A stretch of 64,000 bases of DNA from NCBI GenBank assembly GCA_950295325.1, contig OX485808.1:14324501-14388500 (forward strand), written 5' to 3'. Each line of letters opens with the position of its first letter. Position 1 is the stretch's first letter. Source of the stretch: Polytrichum commune. Its lineage: Eukaryota; Streptophyta; Polytrichopsida; Polytrichales; Polytrichaceae. The notes below the pieces were generated by a model that worked only from the letters and a program-made list of their open reading frames with translations, made no database searches and had not been told where the DNA came from. Below are positions 25,185 through 37,520 of this stretch, piece by piece. Position numbers and translations under genes: made by a program.

Positions 25185-25185
25185 A

Positions 25186-25244
<59 letters not shown>
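25185..25244. repeat. (GT)n(AT)n compound microsatellite
   Basis: About a dozen GT units followed directly by about sixteen AT units, then AAATAATAATAAT. Confidence 0.92.
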
Positions 25245-25250
<6 letters not shown>

Positions 25251-25930
25251 TAATAATTTGGGGATTTAAAATTTTATTTAGTGCATTATCTTATGTCAAG
25301 GATAAAATAAAATCATACTGAAATGTGATATTGATGATCAAAATACAAAGTATGTATTTGTACCTCAAGATACTCAAGCTCTATATTTGAATATAAATCT
25401 TCATCAACACAAAATTCAACCAGTTTGAGAAATAAACTTGAAAATTATGTTAATTCCAAATAGGATTATTTTCTTAAATCATAATTAACTTAAACTAAAA
25501 ATATGTGACTCAAATACTTTTTTTTGTGTTGTGTGCATGGAGAGGCCAATTTAGACCTCTTGGACATTTAAGGGTTAAGATCTACGTTTCTTTTATTTCT
25601 TTATTTTGAATTTAATTGCAAAGCCTAGACAAGTTGCCTGTTCTGCAAATGTTTAGGTCAAGAAAAATTCCAACCGAGTCAAATAAATACAACCCCAATA
25701 CATATGAAATTGGCCCATTAATTTTACTACAATGAATTTCGACTCCTCATCTAAGGATCATAGTCCCATAAGGATCTTAACAAATTCCAACAATCACTCG
25801 ATGAAATTTCAGCAATGTAGTAAGGATTCCAATTCCGATAATAATAATAATAATAGCGAATCACTTGTTCGAAAGTAAACTACTAGATCATTATATTTGT
25901 TTTGAATTTTTATTTCATGTTTGCTTTAGT

Positions 25931-26749
25931 CACAGGGAGGTCACTCCATTATCAAGTTGAACACCAGGTGCCAATAAAAAAAATCTACTTTTTATATAAA
26001 GCATTACCAAAATGTGTCAAAATTTTATCAAATTTTTTCATGAGTAGATATACACGGTATCTATTACATAGTAAAAAAATTATAACCAAATTTGATGATT
26101 TTATTTATTTTATAAAACATACCGTTTCTAAGTAGAATGACATAGAATTTACCTAAAACAATTACTAATAAAAAATGAAGATGACTAAAAAATTCAAAAA
26201 TATATACAAAAGATACACAGGTAGATCCCTCCATTGTCAAGTTGAACACCACTTGCGACCAAAAAAAATCTTCTTTTGGTAAGTTGCACCACCAAAATGG
26301 GTCAAAATTTTATCAATTTTTTTTCATGAGTAGATATACACAGTACCTAAGACATAGTCAAAAGTGGTAACAAAATTTGATGATTTGTTTTTTTCATAAA
26401 ACATACCATTTCTAACTAGAATGACACAGAATTGAACTAAAAAAATTAAAGATGACTAAAAATTTCAAAAAAATATACAAAAGATACTATCAATGGTTAT
26501 GTATATGTACAAAAAATATCATAAATTTTAGAATTATATATGGCATGTAATATAGGGGTAGCAAACTTTGTCCGCACGTGGTGTCAACTTGACAATGAAG
26601 TGACCTCCCCGTGAAAAGATACTATCAATGGTTAAGTATATGTAGAAAAAATATCATAAAATTTAAAAATACTTATGACATGTAATATAAGGGTAGCAAA
26701 CTTTGTTCGCACGTGGTGTTCAACTTGACAATAGAGTGACCTCCCCATA
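25931..26749. mobile_element. hAT-like MITE interrupted by a sibling copy
   Basis: The outer left end begins CACAGGGAGGTCACTCCATT and continues into AAGTTGAACACC. The right end reverse-complements to TATGGGGAGGTCACTCTATT and the same continuation, about 38 bp of imperfect terminal repeat. Removing the nested copy (26216-26613) and one target duplication leaves about 413 bp. The flanking 8-mers GCTTTAGT and TCTTTAGG agree at six of eight positions, consistent with an aged hAT-type duplication. It has no coding capacity. Confidence 0.75.
26216..26613. mobile_element. hAT-like MITE nested in its own relative
   Basis: The inner copy runs from CACAGGTAGATCCCTCCATT to a right end that reverse-complements to CACGGGGAGGTCACTTCATT. 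It is flanked by a perfect 8-bp direct repeat, AAAAGATA (26208-26215 and 26614-26621). It is 398 bp, non-coding, and clearly the same family as the outer element. The perfect duplication indicates a later insertion than the outer copy. Confidence 0.82.
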
Positions 26750-28240
26750 TCTTTAGGTTTCAGAGTTTGCAAGGTGATGTTTCTGCTACCTCATTTTGGC
26801 TCTTTGTTGTTTTAGTGAATTTGCAGTTGATCCAAGTCAAGGAACTTCCTGTATCCACGTCTAAGAAATACTCTTGGCTTGGAATTCCAACTTGCAATTT
26901 TACGTAATACAATCTACATCTCATCACCAAGACACACTTGTGAGCAAGGTTCTCCTAGAATACTAATCACGTGATTAGTACAAGATGATTAGAAAATCCA
27001 AATCAATTCCATAGCCATTTTCCTTAGAATTTTTGGCGCTCATAAGGATATCTTATCATTATGAAAGTGAAGAGATTTCTTCTTTCACCACCAACATATG
27101 GGTCCTAGGCAATCATTATGCATTGGTGAATGAAATATGCAAGTCTATGACAATGGTAGATTTGCAGATTTTCCAATGATGTAGGACAATTTCTCAGTGA
27201 CCTAGGTCAATTGTCCATGCAATCATATGCTTGTAGTGTTTCATCTTAAGTGATCATATAGTAATAATAGGTCCCCCAACAAGGTTGACTATTGAAGCTA
27301 GAATAGTTAACAAATTTTTAAACACGTAGTTATATCTCATTATTTGGGTGTTTGTTCTTAGATCCACACTTAACCACATACCAATCAAATATACATGTCC
27401 CGATCATGAGATGAAGTCAAAGATCAGGTGCATACAATTGAACTTTCTACTTTCCATGAGATTCATGTGAGCACTGTCAAAGTAAAAAGGTAATGGGGTG
27501 ACAAAGAACCAGTGGCAACGACCCGTGATCCTTTTAGTGGATACACATTCTGTATACCAAAAGTAAGCAACAAGCAGCATCAAGAGGTTGATGGCCATCC
27601 AGACTTCCAAAGCAGCAGCTAAGGCCTTCACAATATCAGGTATGTGGCGCTAAAAGAGGGTCCATGATTTAGGTTGCACAAGTTACATATAGAAGTTCTT
27701 TACTATCGAGATGAACTCATCCGAATTCCCTTAAAACATAGACTTCATTGATTGGACTTGGATTGATGCTCAATATGGAGGAACTTCAAGCAGGAAATAA
27801 TTACAAGTGGATTGTTGCCATCCTGTGTAGTTTCTTCCATCAAGGGAAAGAAAGTCAAACATAGTTTCTGAATCATAATCAATTCTACCTAGGATCTTCT
27901 ATCAGGCTTCCAACCCAATTAAGCATCTGTAGTCTATCATTTACGGTTGTGAGCATCTTCAGAATGCTGAAGATTGCAATCAGCAAGAAGAAAGACTGGA
28001 GTTAGACCACCTGTGTCCTAAATAAAGAGGCGTTGCTAAAACCCTAAGTTCAATCCTACTTAGTTCGGGTACACCTTACATGGATGGTGAACCATTCACT
28101 GAATTAATGGAAAGGTGGTGTGTCAATGAAGCAACTGGCTTTAACCTTTGCACCCGCTTCACACTTTTCCTTGGAACTGCAACTTCCTGTCATCAACAAG
28201 CACATTCAACAGACTTGTGAGTAGACAAAAAGGCAAAAAC
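26750..28240. other. Intergenic DNA 3' of RBL, no gene seen
   Basis: No gene is supported; the frames present are short and unlike known proteins. Part of the right side may be the RBL 3' untranslated or downstream region. I saw no repeat structure here. Confidence 0.35.
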
Positions 28241-28594
28241 AGAGTTATCCTTTTAACTCGAGGACTTTTCGTCAGGAGTTGGTCCCCTATGATTTTCCAT
28301 TGGCTGTTTTGCATACAATATCAATGATTTCTTTCCACTTGTTATCCATGTTCAAAGGTAGTGTTTGAATTTGAATGAAGAGGAACCTATTTCAGTTCAT
28401 TGAAGGCCAAACTCATATTAGCACCTCTTGATATGCCAAAATGAGTTTGACCCTCAATGAACCACTATGGAACATTCTTCGTTCAAACCTTCACACTACC
28501 TCCAAGCATGCACCAAGAACTTACCAAACATGGAGGGTGCTGTATGCAAAACAACCTGCTCCCGACCGCAAGTCATGTTCAGTTAGCAGATACC
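28241..28594. mobile_element. Fold-back element, copy A (RBL 3' flank)
   Basis: The left arm starts AGAGTTATCCTTTTAACTCG. The right arm is its imperfect reverse complement, ending GTTAGCAGATACC, with arms of about 150-180 bp around a short centre (GCACCTCTTGATATGCC). It shares GTTGGTC, TTGTTTTGCATACAA and GGTAGTGT blocks with copies B to D in RBL introns. The ends are less clear than in copy B. Confidence 0.7.
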
Positions 28595-28743
28595 TCTCAG
28601 CCAGTAAAATTGGAGTACCAAGCACAAATCTGTGGTTCATAGTGATACATGGTGGGGTTGAAATTTGGGACGTTCAGAATTGGCATGAGGTCAAAATGGT
28701 TATCTCAAAATGAACTATTAATTAATGCACACATATTGCACAA

Positions 28744-31700
28744 TCACCATACTTTAAGGTTAAAGTGAAAGGTGTTAACCTCATCATCAGCATCTTCATG
28801 CAGTTCCTGCGGTTCGTGATGTTTTCCTTTTGCGGTAACGCTCAAGTTTCCGCCACTGCCATTGCTTGCTAGACCTTTCATTGAGGGTGAGCCTTTCAGC
28901 TCACCTTTGCCCAACTTTGGAGGTGGTCCAGGTTTTTTAACTGAAACCTTGCGGCCCTTTTCAGCTTGTAGTTCCGCAGCTTTCTCTGACAACTTTCTCC
29001 TCCTCTTAATTCGCCCATTTGGGCCCATTTCTTCGTCTGTGTGACAAAACCCAGAAGATTTATGCCATGTTCAGAGCAGGACATATTGACAAAGAATTTT
29101 GGTAAGCACAAATCAACATCAAAACCCACAATCAATTTGATGTCATGTAGCAAAAAGAGAGTTGGATTGCCACCCAGACATCAATCTGCAGTACCTTTGG
29201 AGAACTATTATGTGCAGTTAACAAATTCTAATTTTAATGGATAAAATTTGTCAAATTTGATGCCTGAGCACACTACAGGAAGATAGTTTTTAAGTATTAA
29301 TGACAATTTGAGGTCAAAGCAAACCATTTTTTATACTGAGCAACACAAAGCACAGAACATGACATTGATATTCATTAGAATTTTGACATGCTTGTGCAAG
29401 CACTCAATCACAAGTTTATCACATTCTAACTGGAACATGAAACAAGTCACAACACTCACAAAAAATATGTAATTTGGCATCTTGATAGCAACTTATTTGA
29501 TGTAAAACTCATTTTTTCAAACTGCATAATAATATAATTTGACCTCAGGGTTTTTTTAGTGTGATAGTTAATTTTTAACTGCAACCCTGAAACTTTTGTG
29601 ACAGTTCGGTTCAACACCAGCTTGATCAACTGCCAGACCTGCACCTCCATTCCTGTTTGTTGAATGAAATTAATTGGGCTGTGAAGTGGTAAGCGCAACT
29701 CCACTTTGTTTCCAATTCCACTTTGTCCACCTTTCTACCTTTCTCTCGTCTGCAGAAAATCAATTCCGGTTGACAGATTGCATACCAGATATTAGAGTTA
29801 TCCTCATAACTCAACGGAATTTTTGGTGGGGAGTTGGTTGTTTTGCAATCAACACCTTCCAGGTTCGCAAAGTTTCCAGTGGATGCTCGGAGGCAGTGTG
29901 GAGGTTTGAACAAAGAGGGTCAATGAGGACTAAACTCCTTTCGCTATGCTGACAAGGTCCTAAAATGAGTTTGGCCCTCAATGAACTGAAATGCGTTGCT
30001 CTTCATTCAAATTCAAACACTACCTCCGAATATTCATCACAAAGTGGAATGCAAGTATTGAGATTGTGTTACAAAACAACCATTGGAGATTCATAGGGGA
30101 CCAACTCCCAACGAAAAGTCCCATTGAGTTGAAGGACAACTCTATTGCATACCAAGGATTAGCTACAAATTTGATACCACTCTAACCTGTAAGAGAGTCT
30201 CTGAAAGTACCTCCAGAGTTTTGCTCTGTTTGCTGGCCGTCAATTTCAGTATCCGAATCTTGAGAATTTCCTCCAGATTCAGACGGGGTAACGCTGCCTC
30301 GAATTTTGGGAAGGGACACCGCTGTATTTGGGGAAGCCGGAAGTGAAGGGGGAGGGGGTGGAGGTGAAGCATCTCGTAATGGGACTGTCGGTAAGAAGTA
30401 GAGTCCATCTTCAGACTCGTCACTTTCGCTGAACGCTGCCACTTTTTCAACTGTCATTATGTCAACATCTGCATCTTCGTTCAATCGAGTTGGTTTGACC
30501 TGTTTAAGTGGAGAAAGCACACCAGAAAAGAAAAAAAAATCAAAATTAGACAGTAAACCAAATGCATATGAAGTCAGTGGGCTCCACATTCTCTGCAGTT
30601 GTACCTGGCTTCTCCATCCACATTCACAGATTAGCTAACACTGGAGTTCACAAATTGGAGTTCATAGCGAACAAGAAAAAGCAACCATTTCAGACCTGTC
30701 TCCCTCAAGTCACTACAGTACACATCTGCCCACACTGTTCACCATAATCAGTGTAGTAAATAATAATATAGTGGATACAAGGAACCCACCTTGTCGGCGT
30801 CAGGCATGATGTCAAACTCATCCTCCCTCTCCACATACTCCTCATTCTCTTCAAGCTCTTTAAAGTCTGGTGCAAAAGCGCTCCAATTTTCAGTGTAGTC
30901 TTTAGCCCATAAATATATAACTCCAGACATGGACACAGAGGCTACTACTGGGCGTGTTGGGTGCCAAGCCAGGTCAGCAAGTCCTTCTTTCTGACCTTCC
31001 AATATCCGTGCCAGCTGCCCAAAATTTCTGTGTCATGCAAACATTGTTAGCAAAGCCAGCCCATAGTAAAGTTCCCCTTTCACAAGACACTAGCAAGTTA
31101 GAGTTCAGTTGCACTATCAAAGAGCAAGAACCCTAAATTTTAAAAACTCAACCAGCCCCTCCAGTATCTTTAAGATCAAACATTTCGATACACATTACAC
31201 GTTACAATCATGTTCAAGCCATTCAGAGTGCCTGGAGGTGAAAGAATGGATGCTATATCTTTACAAGAATTTGATGATTTACAAAACTAATGTTTCTTGA
31301 TTTTCAATATGGAAGCAAACAAGATTCTTTGAGAAAACTTGGAGGAGAGGAGGTTCCTCCAATTATGTGCACATATGTAATTTGAGACGTATTAGAAGAT
31401 ACCCAGTGTTACAGGTGTATAAAAACCTCATTACAATAGAGTTATCCTTTACCTCAATGGGACTTTTTGTCGGGAGTTGGTCCCATATGATTTTGCATTG
31501 GTTGTTTTGTACACAATATCAATAATTTCTTCCTACTTGTGGTGCATGCTTGGAGGTAGTGTTTGAATTTGAATGAAGAGCACCTTAATTTGGTTCATTG
31601 AGGGCCAAACTCATATTAGCACCTCTTGGGATGCCAAAATGAGTTTGACCCTAATTGACCGAAATAAATTGTTCTTCGATCAAACCTCCACACAGCCTCC

Positions 31701-34700
31701 AAACATGCACCAAGAACTTACCAAATATGGAAGGTGTTGTATGCAAAACAACCAACTCCCGACCAAAAGTCATGTTGAGTTAGAGGATTACTTCAATAGG
31801 ATGCTAATGACTGCCTGCAAAATTTTATGGGCTCGTGTAAGGAAAATAATTAAAATGAAATTGTTACCTATTCCAAATGTGGATTTTATGCTCTCCCTTG
31901 TTAGCGGATGCTCCAACCACACACTCTCCATCTCCGTTAAAGCATGCAGCTTTCCAGTGCATCTTGTTAACAGCATCTTGGAAATCTTTGGTGAATTTGA
32001 GGCACTGAACATTTCGTGACATTCCCGAGTAATTCGTCGTCCCTTCCGCTTGATCTATTAAAGAGGCTAAGGCCTTCGCACCAGCACCAGCTCTTGGCAA
32101 GAGGTTCTCAAACACTCGTAAAATACGGTCCGTTGAGTTTGTGAGAACATATTGACCATTGCGACTAAATACGATTTGCCTAATTGCAGCATTTCCTGGA
32201 ACCTGAAACAAACAGATGGAAGTTTTTTGTGAGCAGTAGACTCCATGCAAAAGATATGCTTGAATCTTCTGGAAGTACATGAATAGAAGTGAGCCTGCCA
32301 AACACCACGATTTAAGAGATGCTAATAAAAGTAATGGAAGCCAAAACCTTCTCAGTTCAGGATTTCAATATGTCAAGTAGCATTCTTCCAGGGTAAGAAA
32401 ACAACTTAGACATTAATTCTCAACAAATTTATTAATCAAATAGTTTAGAATCTTGCCCTTTGTGATCATGGCAACACAGTAAAGTTTCAGAGCTTGGGAT
32501 TGAATATATAGAACCTATGAACTACTTTATTGGCCTGACAGTAAAATGCCAAGTGGAATTTCATCACCTCCCAATTTTACGGTTACAAAGTTAATACCTC
32601 TGGGTTTATTCCAAATTTACGCTAAGAGTATGTGGCAAACCACATTGGTATGCCAACTCTTCCTATAAAAAGATATGGTTCAGACAAAATACCAACCTGC
32701 ACACAGGTTCGAGTTTGTCGAGTCTCTGTATCAATAACCAATATCTCGCCTTTAAAATTCCCAACATAGATGAGGTCTCCTTTCTTGTTGAAACTAGCTG
32801 CTGAAGGAGAATATGGAGCATCCCCGAGTTTTCCTGCACGAACTTGTTGAGTACCATTTTCACCATCCCCTGAAGCAACCACTACAGGAAGTGGCTGAAT
32901 TTCCCCTGCAAAAATATAGAACAATTGCTCATTATTCAAAGCATACAAAACCAGTTGATGCCAAAAACTCACACTCGACGTCTCATAACACCAAAGTAAT
33001 CTGATGAAAGAAAAACCTTCATGAGTGTATATGTTCCTCAGAACTAAAACAAGACAAAGAGGATTTTACATTCAAGAACAGCACCACCCTATTAGAGTTA
33101 TCCTCTAACTCAACACAACTTTTGGCTGTGAGTTTGTTATTTGCATACAACACCTTCCATATTCAGGGAGCTTTCAGTGCATGCTTGGAGGTAGTGTGGA
33201 GGTTTGAATGAAGAACATTCTATATCGGTACATTAAGGGTCAACCTCATGTTGGCATGCCAAAAGGTGCTAAAAAGACTTGGCCCTCAATAGAACCGAAA
33301 TAGGGTGCTCCTCATTCAAATTCAAATTCAAATACTACCTTAGTATGCACCATGCGTGTTTAGAAATAAAAATAAAACTTGGAAATGAATTATTGATATT
33401 GTATGCAAAACAACCAATGGAAAATCACAGGGGACGAACTCCGCACAAAAAGCCCCGTTGAATTAAAGGATAGCAGTATTACATCCACACTTTCAAGGTT
33501 ACACAAAAAACTGGTCTTCCTTGCAAGCCAACAGCAAATATAAATTACAGATCAAACATAAAATACGTACCTGTCTCAAAATTCACTAGGATGGGTGCTC
33601 CAGACATTGGACAGGCAAGACAGAGAGAAGGCTGGACTGTTCCTGGGTGCAGCCGCGCATGTAGGGCAGTTTGTTGTAACGTAATTGAGCCAATTTTTGT
33701 ACCCTTTCCCACATCCCATAGTGCAAGTGTTTTCTCGGTATCGGCCGCAAGAAGACGATGGCCACATTTTGACCAGCTGACACTAGTAATTGGGGCTCCT
33801 ACATCTCGACTCCGTAGTTCTTTTGCAACACCTCTTGTGTCGAAATCCCAGATGATACACGCTCCGTCAACACACCCAGCTGATGATAAACATAACAAAT
33901 TAGATTGCAGTAAATAATGACAAAAATTTGTCATGCCTTATAAGACAACAACTTTGAACTTATTTGATGCGGAAATTGAGAGTGTATTGTTGGCCCTAAC
34001 AATGTTTGCGCATAACATGCTGCAGCCAACAAACCCTTTCAAAGCAGGAATTTGTAAAAACATAAATTGAACCTCAGGAGCATAGTCAATTCCTGGGTTA
34101 AACAGAGATATAAATTTAAAGCAAACCTATTCACTCTGATAACAAAAACTGTCTTAATCGTGATTAGTGCCTTGATACACATCCACTAATCCAAGTCAAA
34201 CAACAAGCGCTAAGGCAGATTAGTTGAGGGAGCTGACTGCAATGATGCAACCAATTCCAGAAAAAAGAATCCCAGAGATATGCATTTATGTTCTTTCAAG
34301 ACATGGATTAAAATTGGGTCACAAATCTAAACACATCTACATGTGAACGAGACTATATCCTTTCGATTGGTTAATTGATGTTATTTAGACTCTTCCAGAT
34401 TTTCAATACCAAAAATTTCGTCATGCTCATCACTGTCCCCTGTTGGTGAAAATGCCGTGGAATCCTCAACTCCTTTACAAGAATTTCAGGATATTTAAAC
34501 CTCCCCTTGTTTTCTATTTTGTTAATATGAAGTTTAAACCGCTCTTGGTAGTATTGACTTGGGAATTGTGAAATACACAAAAACAGTGTTAAATGCAACT
34601 CAACACCCAGTCAGTTAACGGTAGAATAAGAACCTGCAAGAAGCGTTCCCCTTCGATTAAATGAGATGCACTTTGTGACTCCGTGCTCCAAATACTCTTC

Positions 34701-35855
34701 TATCACTTCCGGGAAGTCACTTTGAAACGGATCTGCAATGAACCAAGTAGTTAAGGGAGTCAAGAAACAGAAAACATCCAGGAAACTATTTCTGTATAAT
34801 GACAACAACACAATTCCAATATGAAGCACTTCATAAAAGAAAAATCCAGCAGCTAGAAGACCTGATCCTCGGTTCATCTTGTGTGATTTTTGTTTGATTT
34901 GAGTATCCAAAAAAAGCATTACACAGAGGTTTCCAGCTGGAGCGGATATGGTTTGCATCATCTTATGCCTAGTTTTTCCTTTCGCAGTAAATCACAAAAA
35001 AAACCCTTGAAAACCTTCCACAATGCTGGAAACCCTAAAAATAATTCAAGACCTCAGTATTGAAGAACAAATTTGAACAACAATCCGTCGGTGCAAAAAA
35101 ATGACTTGTGTAGTGGAAGAAGTGAGCTGATTAAAAATGAGTTTTCAGCTTGCTATGATTCCTGGCCACCAACACCAACCACCAACAACAACAACAACAA
35201 AACCCTGGAGAAAAAAACCTCTACAGGGTTTACGTCCACCGAGACATGATGATGAACTTTCATTCCAAACAATATGCAACAGACTCTACGTGAGGCTCAA
35301 TGTAATAATTACATTACATTAATCTCAAAACTCTCTCACAATGTATTCCAGAAAAGAAAGGAAGACAAAATTTTATCTCGAGGAACCAATGATAAAGAAC
35401 TCATTGCGTCATCACAGTGATGCTGCTACTACTTGAACTAGGATCATATCCTATTTTCAATCACCAATTGCTCAACTACACTTCTCCCCGCGCACAGGAA
35501 AGATCGCCCCCTTCAATTATGACGAATTGGTACCCACAAAAAACCCCGCCAAAAGAAACCAATGCTTAGTCTCTGTTAGGACTACAAAGACAGCGCTGCA
35601 CGGGTAAGCTTAATCTTTCTTTCTACATTCTCTGTTTCGGAAAGAAAGAATTGAATGAATGCCTCCGTAGACGAGAAAGAAAAATGTGGAGGAAGTGGAG
35701 AAGTGTGTGGAGGATAGAGAGTGAGGTAAGAGTTGTTGCGATGGGAATTGAAGAAGAAGAAGAGAGAAACCTAAGTTACTAATGAGAAAGAGAGCTAGGG
35801 AGGATGTGTGTGGAGATGAAAGCAGACGATACGTACCAAGCAAGCAGAGATTCAT
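28744..35855 (-). CDS. RBL: RBL / RbBP5-like WD40 subunit of COMPASS-like H3K4 methyltransferase, eight coding exons
   Basis: RbBP5-type proteins are core subunits of COMPASS-like complexes. They act in the nucleus with WDR5, ASH2 and a SET-domain enzyme to methylate histone H3 lysine 4. Inferred exons on the minus strand are 35837-35855, 34634-34732, 33571-33879, 32697-32905, 31868-32202, 30790-31027, 30187-30499 and 28744-29036. All have GT-AG borders, phases match, and the product is 604 aa. Seen: DFPEVIEEYLEHG at the N-terminus; WD-type repeats ending IIWDF, LALWDV, IHIWNR and YLWAKD; then FKELEENEEYVEREDEFDI, which corresponds to the segment that in animal RbBP5 activates the SET enzyme and contacts ASH2L. 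A proline/serine-rich, acidic and then basic tail follows. The first coding exon is only 19 bases. The last residues (after DADDE) may be read-through of a further splice donor (GAG|GTTAAC), so the exact C-terminus is uncertain. Confidence 0.92.
29788..30143. mobile_element. Fold-back element, copy B (RBL intron 7)
   Basis: The 356-bp element has long complementary arms. The left arm opens ATTAGAGTTATCC and the right closes GGACAACTCT. It is flanked by an 11-bp perfect direct repeat, ATTGCATACCA, at 29777-29787 and 30144-30154. A 9-11 bp duplication fits Mutator-like insertion. It lies wholly inside intron 7 of RBL. Confidence 0.82.
31440..31791. mobile_element. Fold-back element, copy C (RBL intron 5)
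   Basis: The left arm opens AGAGTTATCCTTTACCTCAA and the right arm reverse-complements to TAATCCTCTAACTCAA. The arms can pair over most of their roughly 160 bp around a short centre. The flanking sequences TACAATAG (31432-31439) and TTCAATAG (31792-31799) match at seven of eight bases. It lies wholly within intron 5 of RBL. Confidence 0.78.
33095..33476. mobile_element. Fold-back element, copy D (RBL intron 3)
   Basis: Same family: it begins GAGTTATCCTCTAACTCAAC, and the right arm reverse-complements to GCTATCCTTTAATTCAAC. It is more diverged than copies B and C. A short TATTA is repeated on both sides, too short to define the duplication. It lies inside intron 3 of RBL. Confidence 0.72.
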
Positions 35856-35922
35856 GGCGTTGTTGTTGGAATGCGATCATGAGTGTGGACGCTACGATGA
35901 GCAGATTGTGACATGAGATAAG

Positions 35923-35969
<47 letters not shown>

Positions 35970-36010
35970 GTGTGTCTGTCTGTCTCCGTCTGTTTTCTTT
36001 TCCCTTGTTT
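35856..36010 (-). promoter_or_regulatory. RBL 5' leader/promoter with long (GA)n tract
   Basis: Immediately upstream of the RBL start codon (minus strand). It contains a (TC)n tract at 35925-35965 on the plus strand, about twenty units, which reads (GA)n on the coding strand, followed by GT/CT-rich sequence to about 35992. Such pyrimidine/purine tracts are common in plant 5' leaders and core promoters. The start site is not defined. Confidence 0.5.
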
Positions 36011-36929
36011 CTTAAATCTACAAATGCCGTAGATTTTAGGGTCTCGGGCTCTCCTGCTCTTTTGTGTGTATTCTCCTTGAGTCCTTAAACTGTTGAGAGT
36101 AAAGGATCTTGGGGCTTCTCTTTCCCTTGTTTTCTCTTGTGGGTGAAGAGCAATGTTGGGATTGGTTGGGGCAAGGCGAGCGGAAGGACTTTATTTGCAT
36201 TGTTATTTTGGGTGATGCCAAGTGGCAGCAGCTTGCGATTCTTGTATTCGGAAGGCAACCAGGGCAACCAGCACACTGAGGATTGCCACTATCTCAATAG
36301 GGATTGATTGCCTCTTCGTCTATAATTGCCTGAAAGGAAATTGGTAGAGACTAAGGCGTCAAAATCAAAGAAATTGAAGAAGGAAAGGCAATGGTCGTTG
36401 AGATTGTTGTAGGCACGGTGGAATCTGTTCAAGGAAGAGAGAGTTGACTCTTTCCAAAGCTCGATCTGCCTCTTTTCAAAGGCCTTCTCCTTTTTATTCA
36501 TCATCAAAATGAAGCAAGAGTGGGTGGGTGGGTGGGTGGGATTTTTCTACATCACAAGTCTATTGCATTACTAAACATAGCATCCAATATTTTAATCATG
36601 GATTTAGTGCTATGTTCTACACATCCAGTAAGTTGATTGGAACTTCAACAAGGAATAGGTATGCTTATCAAAGCAGCTAGATAGCCCGCTATGTTTCTTT
36701 GCTTTCAAATCAAAGCTTAGTAGCAAGGGTTGACATAAAGGTATAAAATCAAATACTATGATGTCATGATACATGCCTTGGTATTTGTTACACACCTCTC
36801 GCCGGTTGGCAATTGGTTTCACGACAACAATCTCTCAGAGTAAGGAATTGAAGAAAATATAATTTATTTCTTTGTGAGACCACTAAGTACAATCCAAGAC
36901 CAAATAAGGTTTGGTCAAAGAAGCTCTAC
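36011..36929. other. Intergenic DNA upstream of RBL
   Basis: No gene is supported. A short GGTG-type tandem repeat (GTGGGTGGGTGGGTGGG) lies near 36520-36540. The remainder is unremarkable. Confidence 0.35.
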
Positions 36930-37105
36930 CACCCGACCATAGGAGAGAGAGCTAACAACCAAAAAGCTCCTCTCTCCTCCCCCGAGCTTCCTCTTATGCC
37001 AAAGGCATTACTTTTACTTTCTATCTTTACATATAGTAAAAGTATTCTATTCATAGCTCTATCTTCTAGTACTACTATGAATCTTCATCTTTGGTTCTTC
37101 TTAAA

Positions 37106-37520
37106 CCTTCTTCAAGTTGGAACTGTCCAACTCCAACTCAGTTTACCATTCCATCTTCTAGTTGGAACTGTCTAATTCCAACTAGTTCATCCATTCATTC
37201 TTTTAGTTGGAACTGTCTAATTCCAACTAATTCATTCATTCAATCTTCTAGTTGGAATTGTCTAATTCCAACTAGCTTTATCTATTCATTGAGAGTTGTC
37301 TAACTCCAATGAATGACATTCATCTTTCCAAATATGGAGTGGTCTAACTCCGTGCACCTCATCGAGAGTTGTCTAACTCACGTGCACATGTTCTCAATTG
37401 GAATAGTCTAATTCCAATGCACTAAATGCAGAGCTGTCTAACTCCAGTGCACATGTTCTCAATCTGGAGTTGTCTTACTCCTATCCATTCATCTTCAACT
37501 GAGAGTTGTTTAGCTCTCAT
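37106..37520 (+). repeat. Array of about eleven small hairpin units, left arm
   Basis: Each unit has a core close to TGTCTAA between short complementary arms, for example TTGGAA/TTCCAA, GGAGT/ACTCC and GAGAG/CTCTC. Units are spaced about 30-50 bp apart by CATTCATTC- or GTGCACATGTTCTC-like sequence. Several units differ from each other by paired changes on both arms that keep the hairpin. Confidence 0.8.

Larger units (their letters stand above)
24076..25930. other. Intergenic DNA, no gene seen
   Basis: No convincing gene. It contains a perfect 10-bp-stem hairpin at 24478-24504, a short AAAG-rich purine tract near 24800-24825, and a long (GT)n(AT)n tract at 25185-25244. Confidence 0.4.

Noticed and set aside
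37106-37520. CRISPR-like array
   Set aside because: Units are regularly spaced palindromes, but spacers are themselves similar, units are diverged, the host is a plant, and the array has an inverted partner within long terminal repeats.
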